From: Cypionkella sp.
GTDB lineage: Bacteria; Pseudomonadota; Alphaproteobacteria; Rhodobacterales; Rhodobacteraceae
NCBI GenBank assembly: GCA_023255415.1
Contig: JALRIN010000011.1
Location: forward strand, 1 to 64,000
Reading direction: 5' to 3'
DNA length: 64,000 nt
Shown piece by piece: positions 54,726 to 63,893 of the stretch. The notes under the pieces were generated by a model. It was not told the origin of the DNA. It saw nothing but the letters and a program-made list of their open reading frames with translations, and did no database searches. A program made the translations under genes and the position numbers. Numbering within the stretch: the stretch's first letter is position 1; each line of letters opens with the position of its first letter.

Positions 54726-55888
54726 CAGGGGGCCTTTGAGATAAGTGAGGGGTCGCGGATAAGCTCGGACGCGGATAGCGCGATGCGGTCGGGAATGCCA
54801 GATGCAGGACCGTCATAGATCAGATCGAAACCGACAGGGGTCGCGGTTAGGGTGCGCGCGGGCCCCGGGTGCGCACAGCCCTTGGCGCAGCCCGAGACGT
54901 GCAAAAGCCCCGTCACATTGGGCGCAAGCGCGCGGGCAAGGCCGCGGGTGTCGCCAAGTGCCTGCGGGCAGGCAGGCGCGCCCGAACAGGCAACCACCCG
55001 CAGCATAGGATCCTCGGCACGGGTGATCACGCCTTCCAGATCAGGCGCATGCGCCAAGCCTTCGACCAACAGCATGCGCCAAGGTGTCAGCCGCAGCGCC
55101 CCCAGATCGGCCAAGGCGGCCAGCGTTTGCGCCTGCATCTGGCCAAAGTCAAAGCCCAGCAGCCGCCCCTGCGCCTGCGCGCCAAGCGTTGCGCGCAGGG
55201 GCTGCAAGCGCCGCGCCTCAAAGCCAGCAGGCAGGCCGCTCCGCGCCAAAAGCTGCGCCATCCGCCCCCGCCCAGCCGTCACGCCGCCCGCATCCAAAAA
55301 CCAGCGCGCCAAGGCCAAGGCCTGCGCCACCGCATCTTTGGCGCTGACCGCTTTCGCGCCGCCCTGCACGGCCAGCAGCAGGCCCTCGGGGCCGGTCTCG
55401 ATCCAGATATCGGCGCTGACATCGCGCAACACCGGCTGCGCAGCGGTATCCAGCACAAAGCCAAACTTTGCGGGCAATGCGGGGGCATCAGCCGCGGCCA
55501 AGGCCGCTGTCAGCTCTGCCGCAAGCCTTTGCGTCGGATCGGCACTGTGCCAAAACGGCGTCACGATGATATTGCGCCGCGCTTCGGCCTCGGCGCTGTC
55601 GTCGATCAGCCCCAGCTGCCGCAGCCCCGTGATCAGCGCAGGATAGCTTGCCTCGGTGACGCCGCGCAGTTGCAGATTTGCGCGGTTCGACAGATCGATC
55701 AAACCATTGCCATGCCGCCGCGCCAGATCCGCGATGCCACGCGCTTGGGCTTGGGTCAGCCGCCCGCCATGCGGGCGCACCCGCACCACCAGCCCGTCAC
55801 CCGAGGCCATCGGCCGCAGCGCACCCGGGCACCAGCCTTGAATGATCGGGCCTTGAATGATCGGGCCTTGAATGACCGCCTTAGCCAT
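54725..55888 (-). CDS. cobG: Precorrin-3B synthase (oxygen-dependent)
   Basis: A 387-aa protein related to sulfite/nitrite reductases, with a [4Fe-4S] cluster; it uses O2 to hydroxylate C-20, which defines the aerobic route. Ferredoxin-like halves are at GDGLVVRVRPHGGRLTQAQA and the 195-260 region. Cluster cysteines are seen in CSGAPACPQALGDTRGLA and VSGCAKGCAHPGPA. The N-terminus has an unusual repeated IIQGP sequence before the conserved WCPGALRPM, from a 15-bp tandem repeat. The start at 55888 overlaps cobN by eight bases. Confidence 0.92.
   Translation of the reverse strand: MAKAVIQGPIIQGPIIQGWCPGALRPMASGDGLVVRVRPHGGRLTQAQARGIADLARRHGNGLIDLSNRANLQLRGVTEASYPALITGLRQLGLIDDSAEAEARRNIIVTPFWHSADPTQRLAAELTAALAAADAPALPAKFGFVLDTAAQPVLRDVSADIWIETGPEGLLLAVQGGAKAVSAKDAVAQALALARWFLDAGGVTAGRGRMAQLLARSGLPAGFEARRLQPLRATLGAQAQGRLLGFDFGQMQAQTLAALADLGALRLTPWRMLLVEGLAHAPDLEGVITRAEDPMLRVVACSGAPACPQALGDTRGLARALAPNVTGLLHVSGCAKGCAHPGPARTLTATPVGFDLIYDGPASGIPDRIALSASELIRDPSLISKAP
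55836..55877. repeat. 15-bp tandem repeat in the cobG N-terminus
   Basis: The unit CCTTGAATGATCGGG occurs twice in full (55836-55850, 55851-55865) and once in part (55866-55877, one mismatch). In the cobG frame it encodes IIQGP units before the conserved domain. Copy number could vary between strains without shifting the frame. Confidence 0.9.
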
Positions 55889-58800
55889 CCAAGCCCCCGA
55901 TCTGCGCCGCAATCGAATTGCGCCGCGTCACCCAAAGCCCTGCGTCAAACAAGGCCTGAAACCGCGCCTGCATCGCGGCCAAGGCTGCGGGGTTTTCGGC
56001 CTCAAGAAAGGCCACCAGATCCTCGCGACCCAGGGTGGCTTCGTGATATAAATCGAACAATTGCGCCGGAACAGCACGGGTCAGATGCGCATAGGCGGCA
56101 AGGTTGTCCAGGGTCGCCGCAATCTCGGCACCGCCGCGAAAGCCGTGGCGCATCATGCCGCTGGCCCAATCGGGGTTGGCCGCACGCGCGCGCACCACCC
56201 GCCCCACCTCTTCCGAGACCGAGCGCGCTCGCGGCGCGTCAGCCCGACTGGCGTCGATGTGATAAAGTGCTGGTTCCGCCGCGCCAACCGCAGCCATGGC
56301 GGCGGCAAATCCGCCTTCATGGGCGGCGTAATCCGGCGCCATCAGGATGTCGGTTTCCACCAGATCCTGCACATGCGCATAGCCATCTGCCGCCTGCAAC
56401 CGCTGGGCAAGGCCCGCGCGATCTTGCGAAATCTCGCCCTTGGCATCAATCGCCCATTCCGAACTGCTTAACCAAGCCTCGCCGGCAGCCATGCGGCCAG
56501 CGTCGGAATAATCCTCTAGCGCGGGTTCCATCCCCATGCCGTAAAGCCCGGGCTTGGGGCCAAAAACCCGTGCAGCCCGCGCAAGATAGGGGTTCATATC
56601 CGCCGCCTCGTCGCGCTGCGACAAGGCCGTGGCCCCGGCTTCGAACAATTGCGCCAGCCCGCCAAAAACATCGCGGAACAGACCCGAGACCCGCAGCGTG
56701 ACATCAATGCGCGGCCGGTCCAGCAAGGCCAGCGGCAGGATTTCAAAGCCCGAGACCCGCTCTGACCCCTCGTCCCATTTCGGTGCAAGCCCTGCCAGAT
56801 GCAGCGCCATCGCCAATTCCTCGCCCGCCGTTCGCATAGTGGCAGAGCCCCACAGGTCAATTACCAAGCCGCGCGGCCAATCGCCTTTGTCTTGCAAATG
56901 CCGCCGCAACAGCTCTTCGGCAAGTTTCACACCTTGGGCATAGGCCGCCCGCGATGGCACTGCGCGCGGATCCACCGTATAAAGATTGCGCCCCGTTGGC
57001 AGCACATCCGACCGCCCCCGCCACGGGCTGCCAGAAGGCCCCGCAGGCACCCGCGCGCCCGCAAGCGCGGTCATCAGCCCCTCGGTCTCGCCAGCCGCAG
57101 CCCCAAAGACATGCAGCCCATCGCCAAACTGGCTTTCCTTGATATCGCAGACAAAGCGGTCGATCCGCGTAATCGCCTCGGCAGCCGATGCCCCCAAAGG
57201 CAAGCCCAGATCGGCCTCGACACCCGAGGCCTGCGCCTCGGCGCGGATGCTGCCGATCAACCGATCGCGTCGCGACGGGTCCAGCCCATCGGCGGTAGAA
57301 TATTCGTCCAGCAGACGTTCCAACCGCAACAGACCTTCGGGCACCGCCGATTGCGCCAAGGGCGGCGGCAAATGGCCCAAGGTCACAGCGCCAATCCGAC
57401 GCTTGGCCTGTGCAGCCTCGCCCGGATCATTGACGATAAAGGGATAGATCACCGGCAGATCGGCCAACAAAACCTCGGGCCAGCAATCGGCCGACAGCGC
57501 CACCGATTTGCCCGGCAGCCATTCCAGCGTGCCATGCGCACCGATGTGCAACAGCGCATGAAGACCCTGCGCGCGCAGCCATAGATAAAACGCCACATAG
57601 CCGTGGCGTGGAATGCGCGACAGATCATGGTAATCGCCATCGCGGGCGGCGACATGGCCGCGCTCGGGTTGCAGCGCGATCAGGGCGCGGCCCGCCCGCA
57701 AGGCCGCAAAGTGAAACGCCCCCGCCGTGCAAGCCGCATCCTGCTCTGGCGCGCCCCAAGCCTGCGCCAACTGGTCGCGCAAGGCCTGCGGCAGCTGCGA
57801 CAGGGCGGCAAGATAGTCCTGCAGCGGCCACGACAACCGCTCGGCAATCAGGCGTGGCCCAAGCGCATCGGGGGCCGCAACATCATGCCCCTGCGCCGCC
57901 ATCTGCTGCAAAATCGCCTGAGTCGAGGCCAGGGCATCCAAGCCCACCGCATGCGCAATCTGGTCGGGCCGCCCAGGATAGGTCGACAGCACAATCGCCA
58001 CAGATTTTTCGGCCACAGGCACAAAGGCCAGCCGCAGCCAGCCCATCACCCGCGCCACAACCTGATTGATCCGCCCCAGATCCGCGCGATGCGCAAACCG
58101 CGAGAATTGCAGATCAGGGTCGCGCTTGCCGGGGGATTTAAAGCTGATCAGACCGGCGAAAATCCGGCCATCCACCTCGGGCAGAACCACATGCATTGCC
58201 AGATCCGCAGGGGCCAGCCCGCGCTCTGATCCGGCCCAATCGCGCCTGCGCGCGGTGGAAAGGGCGACCTGAAACACCGGACATTGCGGCGCATCAAGCG
58301 GGGTCGTGCCATCGGCGCCACGGGCTGAAAACGCGGTGGCATTGATGATCGCCACCGGGGGCACCGCTGCAAAAGCGTCCGCCAGAAACGCGGCAGCGCC
58401 GCTGGCCTTAAGCGAGGGCACAAACACGCCGTAAGCCGCCACACCCTTGGCGCGCAGCGCGGCAATCAGCGCATCAATCGGCGCGGTGTCGGCCGCCGTC
58501 AGATAGCTGCGATAAAAGCTGACCAAGACCGCAGGCCCCTGCACCAAGGGCGCTGCGATCACGCCCCGCTCGGGGTCATACCAACCACAGCTTGGCACGG
58601 TTTTATCGCCCACCACCGGCCCGGCATAAAGCCCCGCAGCAAGCGCCAATTGCGCCAAAGCCGCCTGCGCTGCCACAGCACCACCCGCATCACACAGCGC
58701 CGAAAGCCTGCGCAGCGTCGAAACCGGCAGGGTCGAATAGCCATCAAGGGCGGCATCTTCGCGCCCATCCGCCGGCAGCACCGCCAAGGCCACGTCATGC

Positions 58801-59117
58801 CTGCGCGCATAGTCTTGCAGCTGCATCAGCCCGTAAGGCCAGTAATTTTCACCGCCAATAACCCGCACCAATATGCCTTTGACGCCCACCAAAGTGCGTT
58901 CGACATAGGCATCGACCGACATCGGATGCTTTAGCGCAATCAGATTGGCCAGGCGCAGGCTGGGTAATTTTTCGCGCCCGCGCTGCCAGCCCGCCGCGAA
59001 AGCCCCAAGATCACTGTCAGAAAACGACAGCACCACCAGATCCGCAGGCGTCTGCCCCAGATCAAACGGTGCCTCGGTATCTTCCAGCCCATGGCTTTCG
59101 CGAAAGACGACATGCAT
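55881..59117 (-). CDS. cobN: Cobaltochelatase subunit CobN
   Basis: The large 1078-aa subunit that inserts cobalt into hydrogenobyrinic acid a,c-diamide with CobS and CobT. Conserved stretches: LVRVIGGENYWPYGLMQLQD, AIVLSTYPGRPDQIAHAVGL, HALLHIGAHGTLEWLPGKSV, LPVIYPFIVNDPGEAAQAKR, GVKLAEELLRRHLQDKGDWP and PKPGLYGMGMEPALEDYSD. It is somewhat shorter than the roughly 1275-aa Pseudomonas denitrificans form, as in other Rhodobacterales. The chelatase ATPase genes cobS and cobT are not in the window. It lies six bases below cobW. Confidence 0.95.
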   Translation of the reverse strand: MHVVFRESHGLEDTEAPFDLGQTPADLVVLSFSDSDLGAFAAGWQRGREKLPSLRLANLIALKHPMSVDAYVERTLVGVKGILVRVIGGENYWPYGLMQLQDYARRHDVALAVLPADGREDAALDGYSTLPVSTLRRLSALCDAGGAVAAQAALAQLALAAGLYAGPVVGDKTVPSCGWYDPERGVIAAPLVQGPAVLVSFYRSYLTAADTAPIDALIAALRAKGVAAYGVFVPSLKASGAAAFLADAFAAVPPVAIINATAFSARGADGTTPLDAPQCPVFQVALSTARRRDWAGSERGLAPADLAMHVVLPEVDGRIFAGLISFKSPGKRDPDLQFSRFAHRADLGRINQVVARVMGWLRLAFVPVAEKSVAIVLSTYPGRPDQIAHAVGLDALASTQAILQQMAAQGHDVAAPDALGPRLIAERLSWPLQDYLAALSQLPQALRDQLAQAWGAPEQDAACTAGAFHFAALRAGRALIALQPERGHVAARDGDYHDLSRIPRHGYVAFYLWLRAQGLHALLHIGAHGTLEWLPGKSVALSADCWPEVLLADLPVIYPFIVNDPGEAAQAKRRIGAVTLGHLPPPLAQSAVPEGLLRLERLLDEYSTADGLDPSRRDRLIGSIRAEAQASGVEADLGLPLGASAAEAITRIDRFVCDIKESQFGDGLHVFGAAAGETEGLMTALAGARVPAGPSGSPWRGRSDVLPTGRNLYTVDPRAVPSRAAYAQGVKLAEELLRRHLQDKGDWPRGLVIDLWGSATMRTAGEELAMALHLAGLAPKWDEGSERVSGFEILPLALLDRPRIDVTLRVSGLFRDVFGGLAQLFEAGATALSQRDEAADMNPYLARAARVFGPKPGLYGMGMEPALEDYSDAGRMAAGEAWLSSSEWAIDAKGEISQDRAGLAQRLQAADGYAHVQDLVETDILMAPDYAAHEGGFAAAMAAVGAAEPALYHIDASRADAPRARSVSEEVGRVVRARAANPDWASGMMRHGFRGGAEIAATLDNLAAYAHLTRAVPAQLFDLYHEATLGREDLVAFLEAENPAALAAMQARFQALFDAGLWVTRRNSIAAQIGGLDG

Positions 59118-59123
59118 GGCGGA

Positions 59124-60158
59124 TTAGGCCCCCAACACGGCACGAATGGCCGCCAGATCAATGTGATCATGTTCAGCAATCACCACCAACTGCCCCTTGC
59201 GCGGCAGAGCGCCCCATGGCCGGTCAAACTGGTGTCGCACCCGTGCGCCCACCGCCTGCACCAGCAGACGCATCGGCTTGCCGGTCACCGCGACATAGCC
59301 CTTGACCCGCAAGATGTTCTGCTCGGCGGCCAGCCGCTGGATGGCTGCGACCAAAACCTCGATCTCGGCGATTTCGGGCAGATCAATCACCACGGTGTCA
59401 AAATCATCATGCTCGTGGTCGTCGTGACCATCGTGATGCGAGGGGCGTGCTGCCAGATCGTCTTCGGCCTTGGCGTTCAGGCCCAAGATCAGCGCCGGAT
59501 CAATAATGCCTTCTGACATCGCCAAAATCGGCGTCGGGCGTGGCTGCTCGGCGATGATGATGGCGCGGGCTGCGGCCAAACCGGCTTCGCCGGCCAAATC
59601 AGCCTTGGACATCAGCACGATATCAGCACAGGCGATCTGATCTTCAAACACCTCGGACAAGGGGGTTTCGTGGTCAATGCTGTCATCGGCCAGGCGCTGC
59701 GCATCCACCGCCGCCACATCCGGCGCAAAGCGCCCCGCCGCCACCGCTTCGGCATCGGCCAAAGCGATCACACCATCGACCGTGATTTTTGAGCGGATCG
59801 CCGGCCAGTCAAAGGCCTTGAGCAACGGCTTTGGCAACGCCAACCCCGAGGTCTCGATGATGATATGATCCGGGCGCACCGGCAGCGCCATCAGCGCCTC
59901 GATGGTCGGGATGAAATCATCGGCAACCGTGCAGCAGATGCAGCCATTGGCCAGCTCGACGATATTCTCGACTGGGCAATTGTCATCGGCGCAAGATTTC
60001 AGAATGTCGCCATCGACGCCAACGGTGCCAAACTCATTGACCAAAATCGCCAAGCGCTTGCCCTGCGGGTTTTGCATCAAATGCCGGATCAAAGTGGTCT
60101 TGCCTGCCCCTAAAAAGCCGGTGATCACGGTTACAGGGATTTTTGCCAGATCGGTCAT
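59124..60158 (-). CDS. cobW: CobW GTPase, metal chaperone
   Basis: A 344-aa G3E GTPase, thought to supply cobalt to the chelatase. Walker A is VITGFLGAGKTTLIRHLMQN. The metal-binding CxCC is in ANGCICCTVADDFIPTIEAL. LSKADL is given as MSKADL for the guanine motif. A histidine/aspartate-rich stretch (HHDGHDDHEHDD) precedes the C-terminal CobW domain and probably binds metal. The ATG at 60158 lies one base from the DUF1636 stop, so they are coupled. Confidence 0.94.
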   Translation of the reverse strand: MTDLAKIPVTVITGFLGAGKTTLIRHLMQNPQGKRLAILVNEFGTVGVDGDILKSCADDNCPVENIVELANGCICCTVADDFIPTIEALMALPVRPDHIIIETSGLALPKPLLKAFDWPAIRSKITVDGVIALADAEAVAAGRFAPDVAAVDAQRLADDSIDHETPLSEVFEDQIACADIVLMSKADLAGEAGLAAARAIIIAEQPRPTPILAMSEGIIDPALILGLNAKAEDDLAARPSHHDGHDDHEHDDFDTVVIDLPEIAEIEVLVAAIQRLAAEQNILRVKGYVAVTGKPMRLLVQAVGARVRHQFDRPWGALPRKGQLVVIAEHDHIDLAAIRAVLGA

Positions 60159-60159
60159 A

Positions 60160-60516
60160 TCAGCTCTCCAATGGGGGGATGCGCGCAAGGCTTTGCTTGC
60201 GAAAGATTACAGGACGCGCGCGCCAAGGCACAAGGCCATCGGCCGCCTCGGCATAGGCCGCAGCGCCCAAAAGGATATCGGGCGCATCGGCTTCGGTCAG
60301 ACGACCGTAAACATAAGACCAACGCCCCGGCGCCGACAGGGCGATCGCCGCCCCCTGGGCGCAGGCCGACAGACATTCCACGCCAACAATGCGCAGCCCC
60401 TGCGGTGTGTCGCCCGCCATCAGCGCCGCGTGCAGCCGCGCGCCCAAGGGCTGTTCGCCCTCAGCCAGAGGCAGGTTCGCTTTGCAGGTGGTGCAAACAT
60501 GAAGTGTAACGCTCAT
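60160..60516 (-). CDS. DUF1636 protein, first gene of the cobalamin operon
   Basis: A 118-aa protein with paired cysteines, MSVTLHVCTTCKANLPLAEG and GVECLSACAQGAAIALS. This is the spacing of thioredoxin-like [2Fe-2S] ferredoxins, to which DUF1636 is related. It sits directly below the cobalamin riboswitch and one base before cobW, so a redox or metal role in cobalt insertion or corrin reduction is plausible but unproven. The start is the ATG at 60516, with GAGGGTTG upstream. Confidence 0.85.
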   Translation of the reverse strand: MSVTLHVCTTCKANLPLAEGEQPLGARLHAALMAGDTPQGLRIVGVECLSACAQGAAIALSAPGRWSYVYGRLTEADAPDILLGAAAYAEAADGLVPWRARPVIFRKQSLARIPPLES

Positions 60517-60619
60517 CAACCCTCGCCCAATCTGGGGATGACGGGGAATGCCAGAGCGCTCGCCAAAAGGCGCAAGTGCCTGCTGGTCGCGGAACACCCC
60601 GTCCGCCCGTTCAGTCTCG

Positions 60620-60807
60620 GCGCTGGCAGGTCTCCCGGCTTGCGGATCCAAAGCGGCCAGATCAGGCCGCTTAACGGTCACCCGCCTTCCCGAACCTTGC
60701 GGCCAGTGGCATGGGCGACCTCTCCGGTCACGGTCGCGGGGGCGGCAGCTTCGGGGGTCGCCCCCTTTTGCATTCCCTCTTCGCCTGTCATAGACAGGAA
60801 CCAGCGC
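60620..60807 (-). promoter_or_regulatory. Cobalamin (adenosylcobalamin) riboswitch
   Basis: On the minus strand the leader upstream of DUF1636 has GCTGCC followed by CCCGCGACCGTGA, GCCACTGG, GGGAAGGCG and the B12 box AAGCCGGGAGACCTGCC (60625-60641). The ends pair as P1, GCGCTGG (60801-60807) with CCAGCGC (60620-60626). When bound, such elements repress translation or transcription of the operon; about 100 bases separate it from the first start codon. Confidence 0.94.
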
Positions 60808-60858
60808 TGCCTCACCTGTGGCAGAATACACGCCCTTGTCAAGCAAAGCAGAGGTATC

Positions 60859-61518
60859 ATGGCCCAGACACAGACGCCCCCCCAAGATGCAATCGCAAAA
60901 GCCGACACATCAGGCGATGAAAACGCCCGCCACGCCCGCAAGATGGCCAAGAAGAAAGCTGCGCGTGACAAAATCATGGCCGGCAAAGCGGGCGATAAGG
61001 GTCTGCTGATCGTGCATACTGGTGCCGGAAAAGGCAAATCCTCCAGCGGTTTTGGCATGATTCTGCGCTGCATCGCGCATGAGATGCCCTGCGCGGTGGT
61101 GCAATTCATCAAAGGCGCTTGGGATACGGGCGAGCGGCGGATCATCGAGGAAAACTTCGCCGATCTGTGCGAGTTTCACGCCATGGGCGAAGGCTTCACT
61201 TGGGAAACCCAAGACCGCGCCCGCGATATCGCAATGGCCGCCAAAGGCTGGGAAAAAGCCAAAGAGCTGATCCGCGATCCCGACAACCGCCTTGTATTGC
61301 TAGATGAGATTAATATTGCCCTGCGCTACGATTATCTTGAAATCAACGAGGTTCTAACCTTTCTTGCCGCTGAAAAACCCCCGCTTACCCATGTGGTGAT
61401 GACAGGTCGCAATGCCAAACCCGAATTGATAGAAGCCGCCGATCTGGTCACTGAAATGACCCTGATCAAACACCCCTTCCGTGCAGGCATCAAAGCACAG
61501 GCAGGCGTCGAGTTTTAA
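60859..61518 (+). CDS. cobO: Cob(I)alamin adenosyltransferase
   Basis: A 219-aa CobA/CobO-type enzyme that attaches the adenosyl group to the reduced corrinoid. Motifs: the P-loop LLIVHTGAGKGKSSSGFGMI, VVQFIKGAWDTGERRIIEEN, LVLLDEINIALRYDYLE and HVVMTGRNAKPELIEAADLV. A charged extension precedes it (HARKMAKKKAARDKIMAGKA). The ATG at 60859 follows AGAGGTATC. It is divergent from the riboswitch leader, and no second riboswitch is seen on this strand. Confidence 0.94.
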   Translation: MAQTQTPPQDAIAKADTSGDENARHARKMAKKKAARDKIMAGKAGDKGLLIVHTGAGKGKSSSGFGMILRCIAHEMPCAVVQFIKGAWDTGERRIIEENFADLCEFHAMGEGFTWETQDRARDIAMAAKGWEKAKELIRDPDNRLVLLDEINIALRYDYLEINEVLTFLAAEKPPLTHVVMTGRNAKPELIEAADLVTEMTLIKHPFRAGIKAQAGVEF

Positions 61519-61519
61519 G

Positions 61520-61580
61520 AGAGGGGCCAGCCCCTCGCGCCTGCGGCGCTCACCCCGGGATATTTAGGCCAAGATGAAAG
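61520..61580 (+). repeat. Dispersed intergenic repeat, copy D (divergent form)
   Basis: It starts two bases after the cobO stop: hairpin GAGGGGCCAGCCCCTC, hairpin GCGCCTGCGGCGC, then CCCCGGGATATTTAGGCC and AAGATGAAAG. Hairpin sequences differ from copies B and C, but the order and the GGGATATTT/GATGAAAG core are the same. Confidence 0.65.
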
Positions 61581-61707
61581 CAACGAAATGTTAACCTTGA
61601 TCGGGCAAACTGAAACAGCGGAACAGGGGGGGACCCCGATGGCCGCCCAAGGTGAAAGCGCCGCATCTCCCCCGCCCGCGCGGCCCGAGATGCGGTGCCG
61701 CCTCTCG

Positions 61708-61743
61708 GCTTTCATCTTGGCAAAAAATATCCCCGCCGGAGGC
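61708..61743 (-). repeat. Dispersed intergenic repeat, copy E (core only, inverted)
   Basis: On the minus strand CCTCCGGCGGGGATATTTTT is followed by TGCCAAGATGAAAGC. It faces copy D across about 128 bases upstream of cobQ; no gene with a ribosome site lies between them. Confidence 0.6.
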
Positions 61744-61778
61744 TTCCGAACGCTCCACCAACACAGCGGGAGATTTTG

Positions 61779-63224
61779 ATGAAATCCCTGATGATCCAAG
61801 GGGCGGGTTCTAATGTCGGCAAATCGATGTTGGTGGCGGGTCTCTGCCGTGCGGCGCGATTGCGCGGCTATTCGGTGGCGCCGTTCAAGCCGCAGAATAT
61901 GTCCAACAACGCCGCTGTCAGCGCCGATGGCGGCGAGATCGGGAGGGCGCAGGCTTTGCAGGCCCTGGCCTGCGGGATAGAGCCGCACACAGATATGAAC
62001 CCGGTTCTTCTCAAACCCGAGAGCGAGACAGGATCGCAAGTTGTGGTGCAGGGCAAGCGGATTGCCACGGTTAAAGCGCGCGATTATGCGGCGCTCAAGC
62101 CGTCTTTGATGGCACCGGTGTTGCAAAGTTTTCAGCGTCTGAAAGCGCAATATGATCTGGTGATCGTCGAGGGTGCGGGCTCGCCTGCCGAGGTGAATTT
62201 GCGCAGTGGCGATATTGCCAATATGGGCTTTGCGCGTGCTGCAAATTGCCCAGTGATCCTGACCGGCGACATTGATCGCGGCGGGGTGATTGCGCAGATT
62301 GTTGGCACGCAGGCGGTGCTTGAGGCTGGCGACAACGCGATGATTGCCGGGTTTATCATCAACAAGTTTCGCGGCGACCCGCGGCTGTTTGATGATGGTT
62401 ATCGTTTGATCGAGGCACGCACCGGTTGGCGCGGCTTTGGCGTGGTGCCCTTTTTTGCCGATGCGCATAAGCTGCCCGCCGAAGATGCTTTGGATTTGCC
62501 CAGCGCGCGGGGCCTGGGCGGCTTTAGGATCGCAGCTTTGTGCCTGTCGCGCATTGCCAATTTCGACGATCTGGATCCTTTGGCGCAGGAACCGGGCGTG
62601 CATCTGACCATGGTGCGGGCGGGCGAGGTTATTCCTGCCGACACCGATTTGGTAATCATCCCGGGGTCAAAATCGACGCGGGGGGATTTGGCCTTTTTGC
62701 GTGCGCAAGGCTGGGATGTGGATTTGGCAGCCCATCTGCGGCGCGGCGGTTGGGTTTTGGGGATTTGTGGCGGTTATCAGATGCTTGGCAGCCTTGTGCG
62801 CGACCCCTTGGGGCTTGAGGGGCCCGCAGGCGAGACTGCAGGTTTGGGCCATTTGACGGTGCAGACCGAGATGACGCCCGACAAGCGGCTTACCCGCACC
62901 CGGGCCGTTCATGCCGCAAGCGGCTTGGAGATGCAGGGCTATGAGATTCACATCGGCCGCACCGATGGCCCTGATCGCGCGCGCGCCTTTGCTTTTATAG
63001 ACGGCGTGCCAGAGGGCGCGGTTTCGGCCAATGGTCGGGTGATGGGCAGCTATTTGCACGGCATGTTTGCTGATGACGGCTTTCGTGCGGCATTTTTGCG
63101 CCAGATCGGCGCGCAGGCCTCTGATCTGGCCTATGGTGCCGGGGTCGAGGAGGTTTTGGACGCTTTAGCGGCGCATTTGGAACAGTGTTTGGATGTCGAG
63201 GGCTTGCTGGCTTTGGCGCGTTAG
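61779..63224 (+). CDS. cobQ: Cobyric acid synthase
   Basis: A 481-aa glutamine-dependent synthase that amidates the b, d, e and g carboxylates of adenosylcobyrinic acid a,c-diamide. The N-terminal P-loop-like [20 protein letters not shown] and [20 protein letters not shown] bind substrate. The C-terminal amidotransferase domain has the nucleophile in [17 protein letters not shown] and the histidine in [15 protein letters not shown]. The ATG at 61779 follows CGGGAGATTTTG. It is downstream of cobO in the same direction, separated by repeats D and E. Confidence 0.95.
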   Translation: MKSLMIQGAGSNVGKSMLVAGLCRAARLRGYSVAPFKPQNMSNNAAVSADGGEIGRAQALQALACGIEPHTDMNPVLLKPESETGSQVVVQGKRIATVKARDYAALKPSLMAPVLQSFQRLKAQYDLVIVEGAGSPAEVNLRSGDIANMGFARAANCPVILTGDIDRGGVIAQIVGTQAVLEAGDNAMIAGFIINKFRGDPRLFDDGYRLIEARTGWRGFGVVPFFADAHKLPAEDALDLPSARGLGGFRIAALCLSRIANFDDLDPLAQEPGVHLTMVRAGEVIPADTDLVIIPGSKSTRGDLAFLRAQGWDVDLAAHLRRGGWVLGICGGYQMLGSLVRDPLGLEGPAGETAGLGHLTVQTEMTPDKRLTRTRAVHAASGLEMQGYEIHIGRTDGPDRARAFAFIDGVPEGAVSANGRVMGSYLHGMFADDGFRAAFLRQIGAQASDLAYGAGVEEVLDALAAHLEQCLDVEGLLALAR

Positions 63225-63269
63225 CAGCACAGCATTGCCAAAGCGCGGTGGTTTCACGGGCAGACCATC

Positions 63270-63893
63270 TTAGCGGATCGGCCAATCTGTGGCGGCGTTT
63301 TCTTGCCAGCCCGCGCGGTGTAGCAGCGGGGTGTCATCCATAAATTCGGGGTGACCGATGCAGAGATATGCCGAAAACTCCCAGCCTGCGGGCACGGCAA
63401 ACAGTGCCTCGATCTGGGCGGGGTCAAGGATCGAGACCATGCCCAGCCCCAAATTCTGCGCGCGGGCCGCCAGCCACAGGGTAAAGATCGCCATGGCGGT
63501 CGATTGGCGCAGCGCCTCGGGCAGGGTTTGACGGCCAAGGCCGTGGCCAGCGGCGGGGTCCATCTCTGTGAAGACGGCAAGCTGCACCGGCGCCGCGTCA
63601 AGGCCTGCCAGTTTCAGCGCAAGATATTCCGCGTGTTTATCGCCGGTATAAAGCTTGGCCGCCTGATCGTTGCAGCGTTGAAAATTGGCCCGCACCTCGG
63701 CGCGAAGGCTCGGCGATTGCACCCGCAGCACCCGCCAGGGCCGGGCATTGCCGACCGAAGGCGCGCGGTCCATGGTGGCGCGCAACTGGTCCAGCAGGGC
63801 CTCATCAACAGGATCGCGACGAAAATGGCGCACATCGCGGCGCCATTGCAGGATCGACAGCAGGGTTTCAGATTCGGCGGGGGTGAATTCCAT
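63270..63893 (-). CDS. bluB: 5,6-dimethylbenzimidazole synthase BluB
   Basis: A 207-aa flavin-destroying nitroreductase-fold enzyme that makes the lower ligand of B12 from FMNH2 and O2. Typical regions: LQWRRDVRHFRRDPVDEALL, MDRAPSVGNARPWRVLRVQS, TAMAIFTLWLAARAQNLGLG, MVSILDPAQIEALFAVP and YLCIGHPEF. The ATG at 63893 shares a base with the cobC stop (TGATG), so the two are translated together. Confidence 0.92.
   Translation of the reverse strand: MEFTPAESETLLSILQWRRDVRHFRRDPVDEALLDQLRATMDRAPSVGNARPWRVLRVQSPSLRAEVRANFQRCNDQAAKLYTGDKHAEYLALKLAGLDAAPVQLAVFTEMDPAAGHGLGRQTLPEALRQSTAMAIFTLWLAARAQNLGLGMVSILDPAQIEALFAVPAGWEFSAYLCIGHPEFMDDTPLLHRAGWQENAATDWPIR

Noticed and set aside
54869..56701. A 610-codon open frame on the plus strand, antisense to cobG and cobN
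   Set aside because: Its translation is rich in Arg, Pro, Gln and Ala with no domain, and it mirrors the codon bias of genes whose motifs are unambiguous on the other strand.
60814..60842. TTGACA on the minus strand upstream of the riboswitch as a -35 box
   Set aside because: The hexamer 17 bases downstream is ACAGGT, a poor -10; TATTCT is only eight bases away. No promoter could be assigned.
61588..61779. A 63-codon frame between cobO and cobQ
   Set aside because: It runs through repeat copy E and lacks a ribosome site.
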